26,653 nt of DNA from Rhizosphaericola sp047606825 (GTDB lineage Bacteria > Bacteroidota > Bacteroidia > Chitinophagales > Chitinophagaceae). Position 1 is the first letter of the stretch. Each line of letters starts with the position of its first letter. A model generated the notes under the pieces. That model was not told where the DNA came from. It made no database searches and saw nothing but the letters and a program-made list of their open reading frames with translations. Below are positions 7,111 to 16,517 of this stretch, piece by piece. The DNA lies in NCBI GenBank assembly GCA_047606825.1, contig JASGDY010000106.1, positions 1 to 26,653 on the forward strand, in the 5' to 3' direction. The position numbers and the translations under genes were made by a program.

Positions 7111-9327
7111 ATGAACGCATTGGAACGGAACGAGCGGTTTACGCTAGCTGCCGCATTTGTCAACCAGACGGGGAAAAATGTATTCCTGACGGGCAAGGCC
7201 GGTACGGGCAAGACAACTTTCTTGAAATACATCAGGGACAACTGCTACAAAAACATGGTCGTCCTCGCGCCCACCGGCGTGGCAGCGATCAATGCGGGCG
7301 GCGTGACCATCCATTCATTTTTCCAGTTGCCTTTTGGTTTGTATTCGCCCAATACGACTTCGGGCTGGGGCAGTCAGGACGACGGTTCGGTCTATAACAA
7401 AAACCGTCTTTTGTCCAAAATCCGTTTCAACAAGAGCAAGCTGGACCTGATACGTGAACTTGACCTGATTGTCGTGGACGAAGTGTCCATGGTGCGCGCC
7501 GACCTTTTGGATGCCATGGACGACGTGCTACGCTCGGTGAGACGTAGTCCAGACCTGCCTTTTGGCGGCGTGCAGATGCTGTTTATCGGCGACCTGTTCC
7601 AGTTGCCGCCCGTCGTTACCAATGCGGAAGCGGATGCGTTGGGTGCATTGTACGCTTCGCCTTTTTTCTTTTCTTCGCGGGTGCTGCAACAGTCCAAACC
7701 CATTTTTGTCGAACTGGACAAAATCTATCGCCAAAACGACGGCCATTTTATCCAACTCCTCAACAGCATCCGAAACAATACCTGCCAAACGGAAGAAATC
7801 TCGTTGCTCAACACCTATCTGCATCCGGAATTTGAACCTTCGGAAGAGGAGGAATACATCACGTTGAGTTCCCACAACTATATCGCCGACCGCATCAACC
7901 AAAATGCGTTGGACAACCTGCCCGGTAAACTGTACCGTTTTGAAGCCAGCGTGACGGATGATTTTCCCGAAAAATCTTATCCTGCACAGAAAGTATTGGA
8001 ACTGAAACAGGACGCGCAGATCATGTTCATCAAAAACGACAAGGGCGAAAATCGAAGATACTACAACGGCAAGATCGGCAGGGTTGCCTCCATCGACAGC
8101 CGCAATATCCAAATCCGTTTCAAGGACGAAAAGGAACTGCTCGACCTGCCGCTCGAAAAATGGAGCAATATCCGCTACGATTACGACTCGGCGTCCGACA
8201 AGGTCAACGAGGAGGAACTCGGCACCTTTGAACAATATCCCATCCGTCTGGCGTGGGCGATTACGATACACAAAAGCCAGGGACTGACTTTTGACAAGGC
8301 AATTATCGATGCAGGACAGGCGTTTGCCGCGGGACAAGTGTATGTGGCATTGAGCCGTTTGACAAGTTTGGAAGGACTGGTGCTGCGTTCCCGGATTACT
8401 GCTTCCAGCATCAATACTGACCGGGCGATCGTGGCGTATGTCCAGGACCAGCAAGCGTTGTCCGGCGATGTGGAAACGCTGTTGGCGGAAGCCCAGAAAT
8501 CCTATATGGGCGAATGGACGATGCGCATATTTGACTGGACGAAACTGCGGGAAAAACTCCGGGATTTCTTGGTGGAACTGGACAATAAGGCGATAGGTGA
8601 CAAAGGACGTTTTGTCGAAGTTTTTCAAAAGATCGTCGCGGCTGTAGATGCACAGTATGAAGTGGCGATTAAGTTTGCGCGTTTTTTGCAAATCAACCTA
8701 CCGCAAGGCGCACTCGACCAATATGCGCAATTATACGCCCGCACGCAGTCCGCTGGAAAATGGTTCACTTCCGAACTGGACAAAAATGTGATGCAACCTT
8801 TCAAAGAGTTGCAGGAGCTCGCCCGAATCCGTAAGCGCACTTCCAAACTCCAAAAGGAACTCGCCTTGTTACACGTACTGTTTGAACAGAAGAAGAAACA
8901 AATACAGCAAGCGGTCTTACTCGTCAAAGGCCTTAGCGAACAACAGCCCGTCAAAACGATTTTGGACACGGTCAACGCCATAGCGACACCAACGCCCACG
9001 CCGTACATCGCCAAAAAAGTAAAGGAAGACACACGCGCCATATCGTTGGAAATGTTCCGCGACGGCATGTCCATCGAGGACATTGCCAAGGAAAGAGGAT
9101 TTGTCCCAAGCACGATTGAGACCCACTTGATGCAGTTCCTACCGACAGGCGAAATTGATATTTCGGCATTTGCGGACGAAGATGCCTGCAAGCGCATCGG
9201 CAGCTATTTGCAGCACCACCCCGAAAGTGTTCCGTCCTCAGAAGTCCGCGCGGCGTTCAACGACGCGTTTTCCTATACACAGATTCGCGCGGTGCGTATT
9301 TGGCATCAGATCCAGAAGACGAAGTAA
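7111..9327 (+). CDS. Pif1/RecD-like superfamily 1B DNA helicase with C-terminal HTH
   Basis: A 738-residue protein. The N-terminal ~430 residues are an SF1B (5'-to-3') helicase core: Walker A GKAGTGKT (28-35), motif Ia VLAPTGVAAINAGG, Walker B LIVVDEVSMV, motif III GDLFQLPPV, a SH3-like segment near PLEKW, motif V AITIHKSQGLTFDKAIID, and motif VI GQVYVALSRL. APTGVAAINAGGVTIHSFF is the Pif1 signature. The C-terminal ~300 residues are mostly helical with a charged coiled-coil (around RIRKRTSKLQKELALLHVLF), a TPTPTP linker, and an RQC-like helix-turn-helix (SIEDIAKERGFVPSTIETHL, residues ~650-672). This architecture recurs across Bacteroidota. It probably unwinds replication or recombination intermediates, and its position before ruvC on the same strand fits genome maintenance. 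The two are separated by 186 bp, so they need not be one operon. Confidence 0.92.
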   Translation: MNALERNERFTLAAAFVNQTGKNVFLTGKAGTGKTTFLKYIRDNCYKNMVVLAPTGVAAINAGGVTIHSFFQLPFGLYSPNTTSGWGSQDDGSVYNKNRLLSKIRFNKSKLDLIRELDLIVVDEVSMVRADLLDAMDDVLRSVRRSPDLPFGGVQMLFIGDLFQLPPVVTNAEADALGALYASPFFFSSRVLQQSKPIFVELDKIYRQNDGHFIQLLNSIRNNTCQTEEISLLNTYLHPEFEPSEEEEYITLSSHNYIADRINQNALDNLPGKLYRFEASVTDDFPEKSYPAQKVLELKQDAQIMFIKNDKGENRRYYNGKIGRVASIDSRNIQIRFKDEKELLDLPLEKWSNIRYDYDSASDKVNEEELGTFEQYPIRLAWAITIHKSQGLTFDKAIIDAGQAFAAGQVYVALSRLTSLEGLVLRSRITASSINTDRAIVAYVQDQQALSGDVETLLAEAQKSYMGEWTMRIFDWTKLREKLRDFLVELDNKAIGDKGRFVEVFQKIVAAVDAQYEVAIKFARFLQINLPQGALDQYAQLYARTQSAGKWFTSELDKNVMQPFKELQELARIRKRTSKLQKELALLHVLFEQKKKQIQQAVLLVKGLSEQQPVKTILDTVNAIATPTPTPYIAKKVKEDTRAISLEMFRDGMSIEDIAKERGFVPSTIETHLMQFLPTGEIDISAFADEDACKRIGSYLQHHPESVPSSEVRAAFNDAFSYTQIRAVRIWHQIQKTK

Positions 9328-9334
9328 ATAGTGT

Positions 9335-9477
9335 ACAGTAGTCGGTGGTCGGTAATCCGTTTTATATCAATATGTTTGATTGTTGTTTATTAAAAAACGA
9401 TTGGTTTTACCATTGCTGATGGACAACAGACAAACCACTATTTTGCAGCGATTCGCTTTCTGGCCACCGACTACTGT
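9335..9477. repeat. Inverted repeat pair in the helicase-ruvC gap
   Basis: ACAGTAGTCGGTGGTC (9335-9350) is matched in inverse by GGCCACCGACTACTGT (9462-9477), 15 of 16 positions, with about 110 bases between. It fills most of the 186-bp gap. Similar CCGACTACTG words are frequent in intergenic DNA of this phylum, so this may be a small non-autonomous element or repeat debris. It is not a classic terminator. Confidence 0.45.
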
Positions 9478-9513
9478 CCACTGACCACTTATTTTTATTT
9501 ATCTTACAGCACT

Positions 9514-10080
9514 ATGCAAAAAAAGGAGCAGATCATATTGGCGATAGATCCAGGTTCGGTATTGATGGGTTACGCTTTGGTCTCGGTCAAGGGACAGAAA
9601 ACCAAACTGTTGGAAATGGGCATTTTAAAACTTTCGACATACAGCGACATCTATCTCCGCCTCGCCAAAATCCACACTCGCGTGACAAGCCTGATTCAGG
9701 CGTTTACGCCGACTTCATTTGCCATAGAAGCACCTTTTTACGGCAAAAACGTCCAAAGTATGCTCAAGCTCGGACGTGCACAGGGCGTGGCAATCGCTGC
9801 TGCTATGCAGGCCTCACTGGAAGTAACCGAATATTCCCCTAGAAAAGTCAAACAGGCCATCACCGGCAACGGTAACGCTTCAAAGGAACAGGTCTGGAAG
9901 ATGCTGAAAGACGTACTGCAACTCGAAGAGGAAAACCCTAAATATCTCGACGCATCCGACGCGCTCGCCGTCGCCATGTGCCATTATTACGAAACCAATT
10001 CTCCCATCGCTTCGCTCAAAAAAGGTAAGGGCGGTTGGGACGCGTTTATTGCCAATAATCCGGATAAGGTAAAGAAATGA
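9514..10080 (+). CDS. ruvC: Crossover junction endodeoxyribonuclease RuvC
   Basis: RuvC resolves Holliday junctions made by RecA and moved by RuvAB, cutting symmetrically with two metal ions. The 188-residue protein has an RNase H fold with the acidic set at Asp12 (LAIDPGS), Glu72 (AIEAPFYGKN), and Asp146/Asp149 (DASDALAVAMCHY). FYGKN and EYSPRKVKQAITGNGNASKEQV are family signatures. Length is normal (about 170-190). The ATG at 9514 is preceded by an AT-rich stretch with TATCTTAC, a weak -7-like sequence. The gene converges with tamB, with only 21 bp between the two stops. Confidence 0.96.
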   Translation: MQKKEQIILAIDPGSVLMGYALVSVKGQKTKLLEMGILKLSTYSDIYLRLAKIHTRVTSLIQAFTPTSFAIEAPFYGKNVQSMLKLGRAQGVAIAAAMQASLEVTEYSPRKVKQAITGNGNASKEQVWKMLKDVLQLEEENPKYLDASDALAVAMCHYYETNSPIASLKKGKGGWDAFIANNPDKVKK

Positions 10081-10101
10081 ACGGGGAAGATTTTCCACCC
10101 T

Positions 10102-13100
10102 CTACTTTCCCGAACTCGTATCCGCCGGCACCGTATCGGTGCGCACACGCATGATTTTGGATTTTTTGCCAAAGAAATGTTCAAAGTCCTTGGAATAGGA
10201 AAGACTGGCACCCATACGGTTGCGGCGTCCAAGGCTTGTGCCGGTACCGACGTCCAGGCTGCTGCGGTTAAATACGATGGCTCGCAAAGTCCGGTCCCGC
10301 GACAATATGATGGAGACACTTATGTCAGGCAGCCATTGGAAACTTCCTCCGGAAGCACTCGTACTTACACCACCCAAACCAAAATCCAGGTCGCTGCCCA
10401 CATTGACAATCACATTGCCATTCAACAAACTCTGGCTGAGCTTCACGTTAACAGCCTGACGGTCAAGCCTGTTGGTATTCGTTGCAGATGTCGTGCCGGT
10501 AATACCGAGTGCGGCACTACTGTAAGTGCTCGTACTTACGTCAAACTGTAGATTACGGTTGCCGGTCAGTTTAAACAATACGTCTGAAACAATATGGTTT
10601 AATTCATTAGTAATAATTCCAGAAATGGAATTGACACCGACGGAGGCAAAGCTCGTTGCAGAACCGCCTGTGCCATAAGGTGCAAAAGTGCCAAACACAA
10701 TCAGATAAGTCACCTGTTTCAACATTTCGTTGTTGTCGCTTTCCAGCCGGTTGAGGAACAAGGCAAAATCCGGGTCGTTCTTAACCGAACTACCGATAGG
10801 AAAGTCCAACCCAAAACTGATGTCGGGGTGGCTCAGCTTGCCCGTAAGGTTGGCCAGGACATATACTTCGCCACGGTAGCCGCGCATGTTGCCGTTGGTA
10901 ACGTTGGCCCCCATCTGGGAACTCATCAGGTCGTTCATGTTGACATGGCTGGCGGTATAGCGTGCCGCCACATGCATGTCGGCATTATAGGGCGAGCCTG
11001 TCCATTCTATATAGTTGCTCTGTCCACCGATGAGGTCAAACGGTTTCTTGATAAGGGACTGGAAGCTGAAATCGTACCTTCCCCGTTCGATGGTGTAGCG
11101 TCCTTTCATCGTCATCGCACCGTCCGCAGGTATATGGATGGCAAGCCTGCCGTTGCCGCGCGCGCGAATGGCATCGCCTGTCTGTTGGTCCATGATGACC
11201 TCAATCAATGCCAGTCCGTTAGCATTAAGGTCGAGGTCCACGGACATGCGGTTGCCATTCGTTTCGGTTTTCTTGGCGACACTGCCGTATTGTTTGAAGA
11301 TGATGTAGTCGGCATCGGACGACTCGCGGGAACCGCTCGTCGGGATGACGATATTGGAGGAGTCGGCCGCCGTAGCGTTGACGTACATCTGGATATTGGA
11401 CTGCGGCCCGGTGATGAGAAACTGTCCTTTGGCAACCGCCGTTCCGTAAAAAGATGGGTTGTCTTTCGCTACGGTATTGAGCGCCAATAGCTTGTCAGTC
11501 GTTACACGTACGTCGTAGCGCATGTCTTCCAAGGCGTTTTCGTAAATCGTGCCCGTAGCGATGCCTTGGTTACCGTATTGGTCTTTGAGCACGATATTGC
11601 CGAGGTCGATGCGGTCATCAAGAAACTGGATGTTGGCAGAGTCGATTTTGTAATGCACCTGCGTATAGTTGACGGTGAGTCCGCTGTTGCGGACTTGCAC
11701 GTTGCCGACGATGACGGGTTTGTCAAAACTGCCTTTCAGATGGAGCTCCCCGGTCGATTGTCCCGTAACATCACTGAACAAGGTCCCCAGCCATTCGTTG
11801 AGGATAAAAATCCTTGCGTCGGACAGATGTATGTATGCGTCCAACGGTGCATCCAAGTGTGCAATGTCGTAACTACCGCCAATATTAAAACGGTAATGTT
11901 CGTTGTCGGAGATGACGTTGTATTTTACCTGTTGTGTTTTTTTGTCGAAATTACCGTTGACGTGGACGACGCCGACGGAGTCGTCATTGAGCCTAAACTG
12001 TGTGGCATCAATGCTCGCCAATAAGTTGAACTCTCCAAAAAAGTCCTGCATCCGCACTGTGCCGTTGGCAATGCCGTCCATTTGCGGACGTTGGACGACA
12101 AGCGGCATGAAGTCGCCCATGTCGATGTTTTTGAGCCGGACGACGAGTTCGTTCTTGACGTTGGCAGAGGAGGTATTGGAGGTTTCCACTTCCAGTTCCT
12201 GTATGCCTTGTTTGAATTTGACGTTTTGTGCCGACGCGATATTTTTCCGGATGACGATTTCGCCTTCTTTTTCCAAAAGCCATTTTTTCTCGTTAAGGAC
12301 AAAGGAAGATGGGCGGAAATTGATTTTCACACCGTCACTCAAGGTATTGACATCGGCTTGTAGGCTTGCGTCGTTCAATGTTTTGTTGGCTCGCGTCCTG
12401 AGCTGCACGACGGAATGGTCCTGCGCCGAACTGATGTCGAGCTCCGTATTGGGAAACCAAAAACTGTCTTTGGTGTAGATGCTGTCCACTTTTCCCGTCA
12501 GTGCGAGCCTGGACAAGTCGCCACGCCCCTCGATGTCGGCCTGACGGATGCGGATGCGCTCGTTGATGTTGAGGTTGGGGATATTGGCGTGCAAATAAAA
12601 AGTATTGGCATCGGTCGTGTTGATGCCGCCGGTGACGACAGCACTGTCCAAACCCGAAAAATGTGGCAGGAACAGCCGCAGATAAGGTGAAAAATCCTTG
12701 GTATTGACGGTCAGCAGGAAGTTCTGTCCGCGGGGGATATGCTTGGGTTCGGCGATGAGCGAAGGATAATATTTGTTCAGAAAAGTCTGGAAACTGTTTG
12801 GCAGGTCCAGCACGTTGTATTTTCCTTCCAGATTGATGTTAAATTCGTTGCTTTCGACGCTGAGCCGTTTGCGGTCATTGCCTAGGTTGGTTGCTTTTAC
12901 CGCGAGCGAGTCAAAGTCCACGGAGAGGCTGTCCTTGGCAAACGTGGCGTTCAGCACTTTGGCGGTGCCGATATAGTCGTCGATGTTATTACCTTCAAAA
13001 TCCAAGTCAAACAGACCCGTCAACAGGAAGTTGTCCTTAGTGAAGTGCAGTTTTTGCAGGGCAACCTGTTGCAGGTCGCCGATTATGTTGAACTTAGGCG

Positions 13101-14895
13101 CATTGCCGTTGAAATCTACCTGTATGTTGCTCAATACGTGCGCGTTGGAATCGTTGATGTTGAGCATTCCGGTAAAATATTTTTTCTGTATAGTGCCGTT
13201 GACATCCACATCGGAGTAACGGTAGCTGTTGACGTCTATCTGGTTAAAATGTCCTTTCAACGATGATTTGGCAGTGCTGAGTTCGTAGCTCGTTCCGTTA
13301 AAAGTACCATTGAAATCCACTTCGCCGACCGCATCTGAATGGACAAATTTTCCGATGTTGAACTGTCTGGTCGTAATGGAACCTTGGTACCTCGGCTCAC
13401 CCTTGTCGGGAAAGGTGAGGTGTGCCTTGGTGTACAGACTGCCGATGGCCGTGCTGAAATTGCCTTCGGTAAAGAAGTCGTGCACCGTGCCCACAAAATT
13501 GCCTCGGTACAACATCACGCCCATCGCGTCAAAGTCCGGGTTTTTGATTCTGCCCAATATAGGCGCGACGGGAGCTGCCTCCGCCCGCGTCGTCTGCACG
13601 GTCAGGTGTTGCAGGTTCATGTGCGCCGTGTCAAATTCCGGAAAACCTTTGATGGCCAGGTCGCCACTGATATAGGAATGCTCGTCCATCTTAATCAGCG
13701 CGTTCTTGAGCACAAAATCATAGACGACACCTTGGAGGTCGAGCGAGAAACGGATATGTTTGTTCCAGCTTTTAAGGCTGGGTTCGATGAAGGCGATATC
13801 GTCCGTGTGTGTTTCGGACTGCACAAAATGCGCGTCCAGCCCGACATGGCTTTCAAAATCAGCAAAATCCTTGTTGAAGTCGTGGAAATGGAACGCCAGA
13901 TAGTCATGGAAACGGCTTTTGGCCGTTTGCAGGTCAAAGTGCTTGAACTGCATCATCTGCGGCGTCAACCGAAAATCAGCTTTCAGGTGGCGGACGTCCA
14001 GCCCCGAACGTTCCTGTCCATGTAGGTTGATACGTGCCGTGATGGTATCTTTGTTGAAGTCAAACTTTTTTGCGTTGATATTGAGCTTGGTAAAGACGAG
14101 GTGGCGCGTGTCGAGTTCCTTTCTCACGCCGCGGTTTTTCAGTTCTTTCAGCAGCGATACGTCACTGTTGCTGATTCGGACGCTGTCGGCGTGTACGGTA
14201 ATCCCCATTTCGTTGAAATACATTTCGCCGGACTTGGGGTCGTAGTACGGTCGGTCTTTTTTGGGTTTCAGTGCATGGTAGTCATAAAGGACAAACGACA
14301 GCTTGTCGATATCGATGTACCGTATGTTGAAAATCGACTTGGCAAAATCCACCTTACGCGCGTCTACCACGAGGCTTCCGATATGGAGGTTGATGTTTTG
14401 CCCGTTCCAATGGTCGGTCTTGGACAGCGTGACATTGTCAAAGTCTATCTTTTGTAAATCGAGGTTGAGCGGTCTGGATGCTTTTTTTTCTTTTTTGGGA
14501 GAGGCGAAATAGTCCATGAGGAACTGGTAATTCCACACGGAATCCTTCCTGTCAATCTTGACGACGGCGTTTTCGAGGCCGACATATTTGATGTCGATAT
14601 TTTTTTTGAGGAAAAACCAGTCGGTAATCCGCAGCTTGAATGTGCCGGCATAGAGCAGCGTGTCCTTTTTCTGGTCGCGTACCAGCACCTCCTCCAGGTT
14701 CATCCTGTTGAAAAAGGAAAAGCTGACGTGTTGGATACGTATCTCGGTGTGCAGGTTGTCCGACAGTTGCTTGGTGACTTTCTTGACGATAAGATTTTGG
14801 AACAGCTCCGTTTGCAACAGCAAAACCACCAACAGCAATATAGCTACCAGTGCCAACAAGATTCTTCCTATTATCTTCAATACAGACCTTAACAA
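10102..14895 (-). CDS. tamB: Translocation/assembly module protein TamB
   Basis: A 1597-residue AsmA/TamB-family envelope protein. Residues ~8-30 form an N-terminal membrane anchor (ALVAILLLVVLLLQ), so the long body lies in the periplasm. The body is beta-strand-rich with repeating 'hydrophobic groove' units (DFNGTFNG, LSGDLAIKGFPEF, LKGSFDKPVIVGNV). The last ~450 residues match the TamB C-terminal domain, including GRLAIHIPADGAMTMKGRY, FGLDFPIGSSVKNDPDF and KLSQSLLNGNVIVNVGSDLDFG. TamB proteins span from inner to outer membrane and act in outer-membrane protein assembly (with TamA) or anterograde phospholipid transport. No tamA-like gene is in the window. The size is usual for Bacteroidota, larger than E. 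coli TamB. A TATCTTTG box lies 20 nt before the ATG. Confidence 0.94.
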   Translation of the reverse strand: MLRSVLKIIGRILLALVAILLLVVLLLQTELFQNLIVKKVTKQLSDNLHTEIRIQHVSFSFFNRMNLEEVLVRDQKKDTLLYAGTFKLRITDWFFLKKNIDIKYVGLENAVVKIDRKDSVWNYQFLMDYFASPKKEKKASRPLNLDLQKIDFDNVTLSKTDHWNGQNINLHIGSLVVDARKVDFAKSIFNIRYIDIDKLSFVLYDYHALKPKKDRPYYDPKSGEMYFNEMGITVHADSVRISNSDVSLLKELKNRGVRKELDTRHLVFTKLNINAKKFDFNKDTITARINLHGQERSGLDVRHLKADFRLTPQMMQFKHFDLQTAKSRFHDYLAFHFHDFNKDFADFESHVGLDAHFVQSETHTDDIAFIEPSLKSWNKHIRFSLDLQGVVYDFVLKNALIKMDEHSYISGDLAIKGFPEFDTAHMNLQHLTVQTTRAEAAPVAPILGRIKNPDFDAMGVMLYRGNFVGTVHDFFTEGNFSTAIGSLYTKAHLTFPDKGEPRYQGSITTRQFNIGKFVHSDAVGEVDFNGTFNGTSYELSTAKSSLKGHFNQIDVNSYRYSDVDVNGTIQKKYFTGMLNINDSNAHVLSNIQVDFNGNAPKFNIIGDLQQVALQKLHFTKDNFLLTGLFDLDFEGNNIDDYIGTAKVLNATFAKDSLSVDFDSLAVKATNLGNDRKRLSVESNEFNINLEGKYNVLDLPNSFQTFLNKYYPSLIAEPKHIPRGQNFLLTVNTKDFSPYLRLFLPHFSGLDSAVVTGGINTTDANTFYLHANIPNLNINERIRIRQADIEGRGDLSRLALTGKVDSIYTKDSFWFPNTELDISSAQDHSVVQLRTRANKTLNDASLQADVNTLSDGVKINFRPSSFVLNEKKWLLEKEGEIVIRKNIASAQNVKFKQGIQELEVETSNTSSANVKNELVVRLKNIDMGDFMPLVVQRPQMDGIANGTVRMQDFFGEFNLLASIDATQFRLNDDSVGVVHVNGNFDKKTQQVKYNVISDNEHYRFNIGGSYDIAHLDAPLDAYIHLSDARIFILNEWLGTLFSDVTGQSTGELHLKGSFDKPVIVGNVQVRNSGLTVNYTQVHYKIDSANIQFLDDRIDLGNIVLKDQYGNQGIATGTIYENALEDMRYDVRVTTDKLLALNTVAKDNPSFYGTAVAKGQFLITGPQSNIQMYVNATAADSSNIVIPTSGSRESSDADYIIFKQYGSVAKKTETNGNRMSVDLDLNANGLALIEVIMDQQTGDAIRARGNGRLAIHIPADGAMTMKGRYTIERGRYDFSFQSLIKKPFDLIGGQSNYIEWTGSPYNADMHVAARYTASHVNMNDLMSSQMGANVTNGNMRGYRGEVYVLANLTGKLSHPDISFGLDFPIGSSVKNDPDFALFLNRLESDNNEMLKQVTYLIVFGTFAPYGTGGSATSFASVGVNSISGIITNELNHIVSDVLFKLTGNRNLQFDVSTSTYSSAALGITGTTSATNTNRLDRQAVNVKLSQSLLNGNVIVNVGSDLDFGLGGVSTSASGGSFQWLPDISVSIILSRDRTLRAIVFNRSSLDVGTGTSLGRRNRMGASLSYSKDFEHFFGKKSKIMRVRTDTVPADTSSGK

Positions 14896-14914
14896 TACTT
14901 AATCAGACTTTGTA

Positions 14915-14922
14915 CAAAGATA
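14915..14922 (-). promoter_or_regulatory. Bacteroidota -7 promoter box for tamB
   Basis: The minus strand reads TATCTTTG, ending 20 nt before the tamB ATG, the same box and almost the same spacing as at ftsE and fabD. A -33 element is not evident. Confidence 0.55.
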
Positions 14923-15005
14923 ATACTTGTATCCTTGACCGTAAGAGCGAATACGTTAACATTTATACCCACAACGCACATGGCAAGATGTCCCCGGGAG
15001 AAAAA

Positions 15006-15254
15006 CTAGGAAGGTTGCACTTGTGATGAAGAAGAAGGTTTTCTTTGACCGGATGCCTCTACATAGGACAACAGTTGCTTTTTCTCGGATTCAACGTCGG
15101 CAAGCTTTTTTTGAAGTCGCAGTATCTCGGACTGGTCACGCAGCATCTGGTTTTCAATGTCGAAACGCCTTTTCATACGCTGCTTCTTTACCAAGAACAT
15201 AACAAGCAATCCTAATATGAAACCCGAAAAAAATATTAATAAGTTAGCTATCAT
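15006..15254 (-). CDS. Small membrane-anchored coiled-coil protein, function unknown
   Basis: I do not recognise a named family. Starting at ATG 15254 gives 82 residues: one transmembrane helix (MIANLLIFFSGFILGLLVMF, 1-20), a basic patch (KKQRMKRRFD) that predicts a cytoplasmic remainder, a heptad-like coiled coil (~31-68, LRDQSEILRLQKKLADVESE) and a polar Ser/Gln tail. The frame is open 21 codons further upstream (ATG 15317), but that extension has no membrane or coil features, so I prefer the shorter start. It resembles LapA-domain proteins in topology only. It lies between tamB and ubiA on the same strand. Confidence 0.6.
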   Translation of the reverse strand: MIANLLIFFSGFILGLLVMFLVKKQRMKRRFDIENQMLRDQSEILRLQKKLADVESEKKQLLSYVEASGQRKPSSSSQVQPS

Positions 15255-15464
15255 AGCTTTCAATTTGTGTTCAACGTGCAATAATATAACAATTATTTCA
15301 AAGACAGGGCAAGACAAAAAAGACTATCAGGCAACTTCCATACCAAAAACCTGCAAAGCCCAATCAAATCGAAACTTTGCACAAAGGTTAATATATTGTT
15401 AATAAATATTGTACGCCCAGTTCGTTACTGTCAATACGTATTTATTGATGTTTTTGTTGTGACG

Positions 15465-16370
15465 TCAGTAAAAAAAATTTCCAAAACAACGCATCAGCGG
15501 CATCAAAACCATGCCGACCAACATGACAACTTTTGTAAAACTGCTGACCCGATGAAAATCCGCCGCGGAGTTACTCTGCATGACTTGGGCCAATAAGACC
15601 CCAAAAAGAACGACTAGCAATACAATGTAAAACACCAATATAAGATTGCCTAGCATGTAAAGCGTCATGCCAAATGCCACCAATACGCCGAGCATGACGA
15701 CAATCAATGCCGCGACGACGACCTTCGTTTTGGCTATGCCATTGACGATGGGAATCGTCTTCGCCCCTGCCGCAAGGTCACCCTCCCTGTCTTCGCAGTC
15801 CTTCAACATCTCCCGTATCAGGCTCGTCCAGAAACTAAAAAACATAAACAGCAACAAAAACGGGTACTGCACGCCTTTCCCAAAATCCTGCACTTCCAGT
15901 ACCGTCAACAACAACATCGGTGCCATGGACAAAAATGCCACGACGATATTGCCCAGCAGATAGGACTTTTTGAAATACCGCGAATAGAGCCACAACAGTA
16001 CGATGCTGCCCACGACAAACGCCGTCGTACAACAGCTATACTGCACATAATCGGCATATACCGCCAGCACAATCGCCAGCACATTGCAAAGGAAATAAAG
16101 GAACAGGGCTGTCTTCAGGGAAATGTGCTTCCCTATATAGACCTTGTCCGGTTTGTTGATGGCATCGATGTCGCGGTCATAATAGTCGTTGATGACATTG
16201 CCGGAAGCGGCTGTCAACACACATGCAAGCGCCACCGCGTAAAACACGTTTTTGGAAAAAATCGGCTGGAACGGCGCAATCATGCAATAAGCAAACAGGT
16301 ATTGCACCATAAAAACAATGACCAGATTGGACCACCGTACCAGTTGTAATACATATTTCACTCTTTGCAT
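15465..16370 (-). CDS. UbiA-family prenyltransferase
   Basis: A 301-residue polytopic membrane enzyme with about eight or nine hydrophobic helices. Both Asp-rich motifs for Mg-diphosphate binding are present: NDYYDRDIDAINKP (61-74) and DCEDREGD (191-198). The family attaches a polyprenyl chain to an acceptor ring or alcohol: quinone precursors (UbiA/MenA), haem O (CyoE), or geranylgeranylglyceryl phosphate. The NDYYDRDIDAINKP form and the later KTIPIVNG segment resemble the 'geranylgeranylglycerol-phosphate geranylgeranyltransferase-like' group often annotated in Bacteroidota. Quinone and haem genes are absent nearby, so the substrate is open. A promoter (16379-16411) would give a leader of only a few nucleotides with this ATG, so translation could be near-leaderless. 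Confidence 0.88.
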   Translation of the reverse strand: MQRVKYVLQLVRWSNLVIVFMVQYLFAYCMIAPFQPIFSKNVFYAVALACVLTAASGNVINDYYDRDIDAINKPDKVYIGKHISLKTALFLYFLCNVLAIVLAVYADYVQYSCCTTAFVVGSIVLLWLYSRYFKKSYLLGNIVVAFLSMAPMLLLTVLEVQDFGKGVQYPFLLLFMFFSFWTSLIREMLKDCEDREGDLAAGAKTIPIVNGIAKTKVVVAALIVVMLGVLVAFGMTLYMLGNLILVFYIVLLVVLFGVLLAQVMQSNSAADFHRVSSFTKVVMLVGMVLMPLMRCFGNFFY

Positions 16371-16378
16371 ATTGACTG

Positions 16379-16411
16379 CAAAAATAGGAAAGGAATAGGC
16401 GTCTTCACAAA
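16379..16411 (-). promoter_or_regulatory. Bacteroidota-type promoter for ubiA-family gene
   Basis: On the minus strand TTTG (16408-16411) is followed after 21 bases by TATTTTTG (16379-16386). This fits TTTG-N19-21-TAnnTTTG, the sigma-ABfr promoter of the phylum. The start codon follows 8 nt after the -7 box, implying a leader of only a few nucleotides. Confidence 0.55.
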
Positions 16412-16462
16412 ACTCTCCAACCCGGCTTGTTTTCTAAACCCGTCGGTTGTCTTCATACAGTA

Positions 16463-16484
16463 CAGGGCAAACGCATCTAAATTT
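16463..16484. repeat. 22-bp dispersed repeat, copy 1
   Basis: CAGGGC-A-AACGCATCTAAATTT recurs at 26527-26548 with one difference (C for A at the seventh base). Both copies are intergenic, in the same orientation. No transposase is nearby. Confidence 0.6.
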
Positions 16485-16517
16485 CCCGGTATTGTTAAAT
16501 TGAGATAGTTTTAGGTC

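Noticed and set aside
7528..8691. A 387-codon open frame on the minus strand opposite the helicase
   Set aside because: It overlaps the conserved helicase core, is rich in Phe, Arg and Gln without domain motifs, and is a shadow of the helicase codon usage.
15157..15402. An 81-codon plus-strand frame opposite the small membrane protein
   Set aside because: Lys/Asn/Ile-rich AT-driven frame without motifs. The minus-strand protein has a clear membrane helix and coiled coil.
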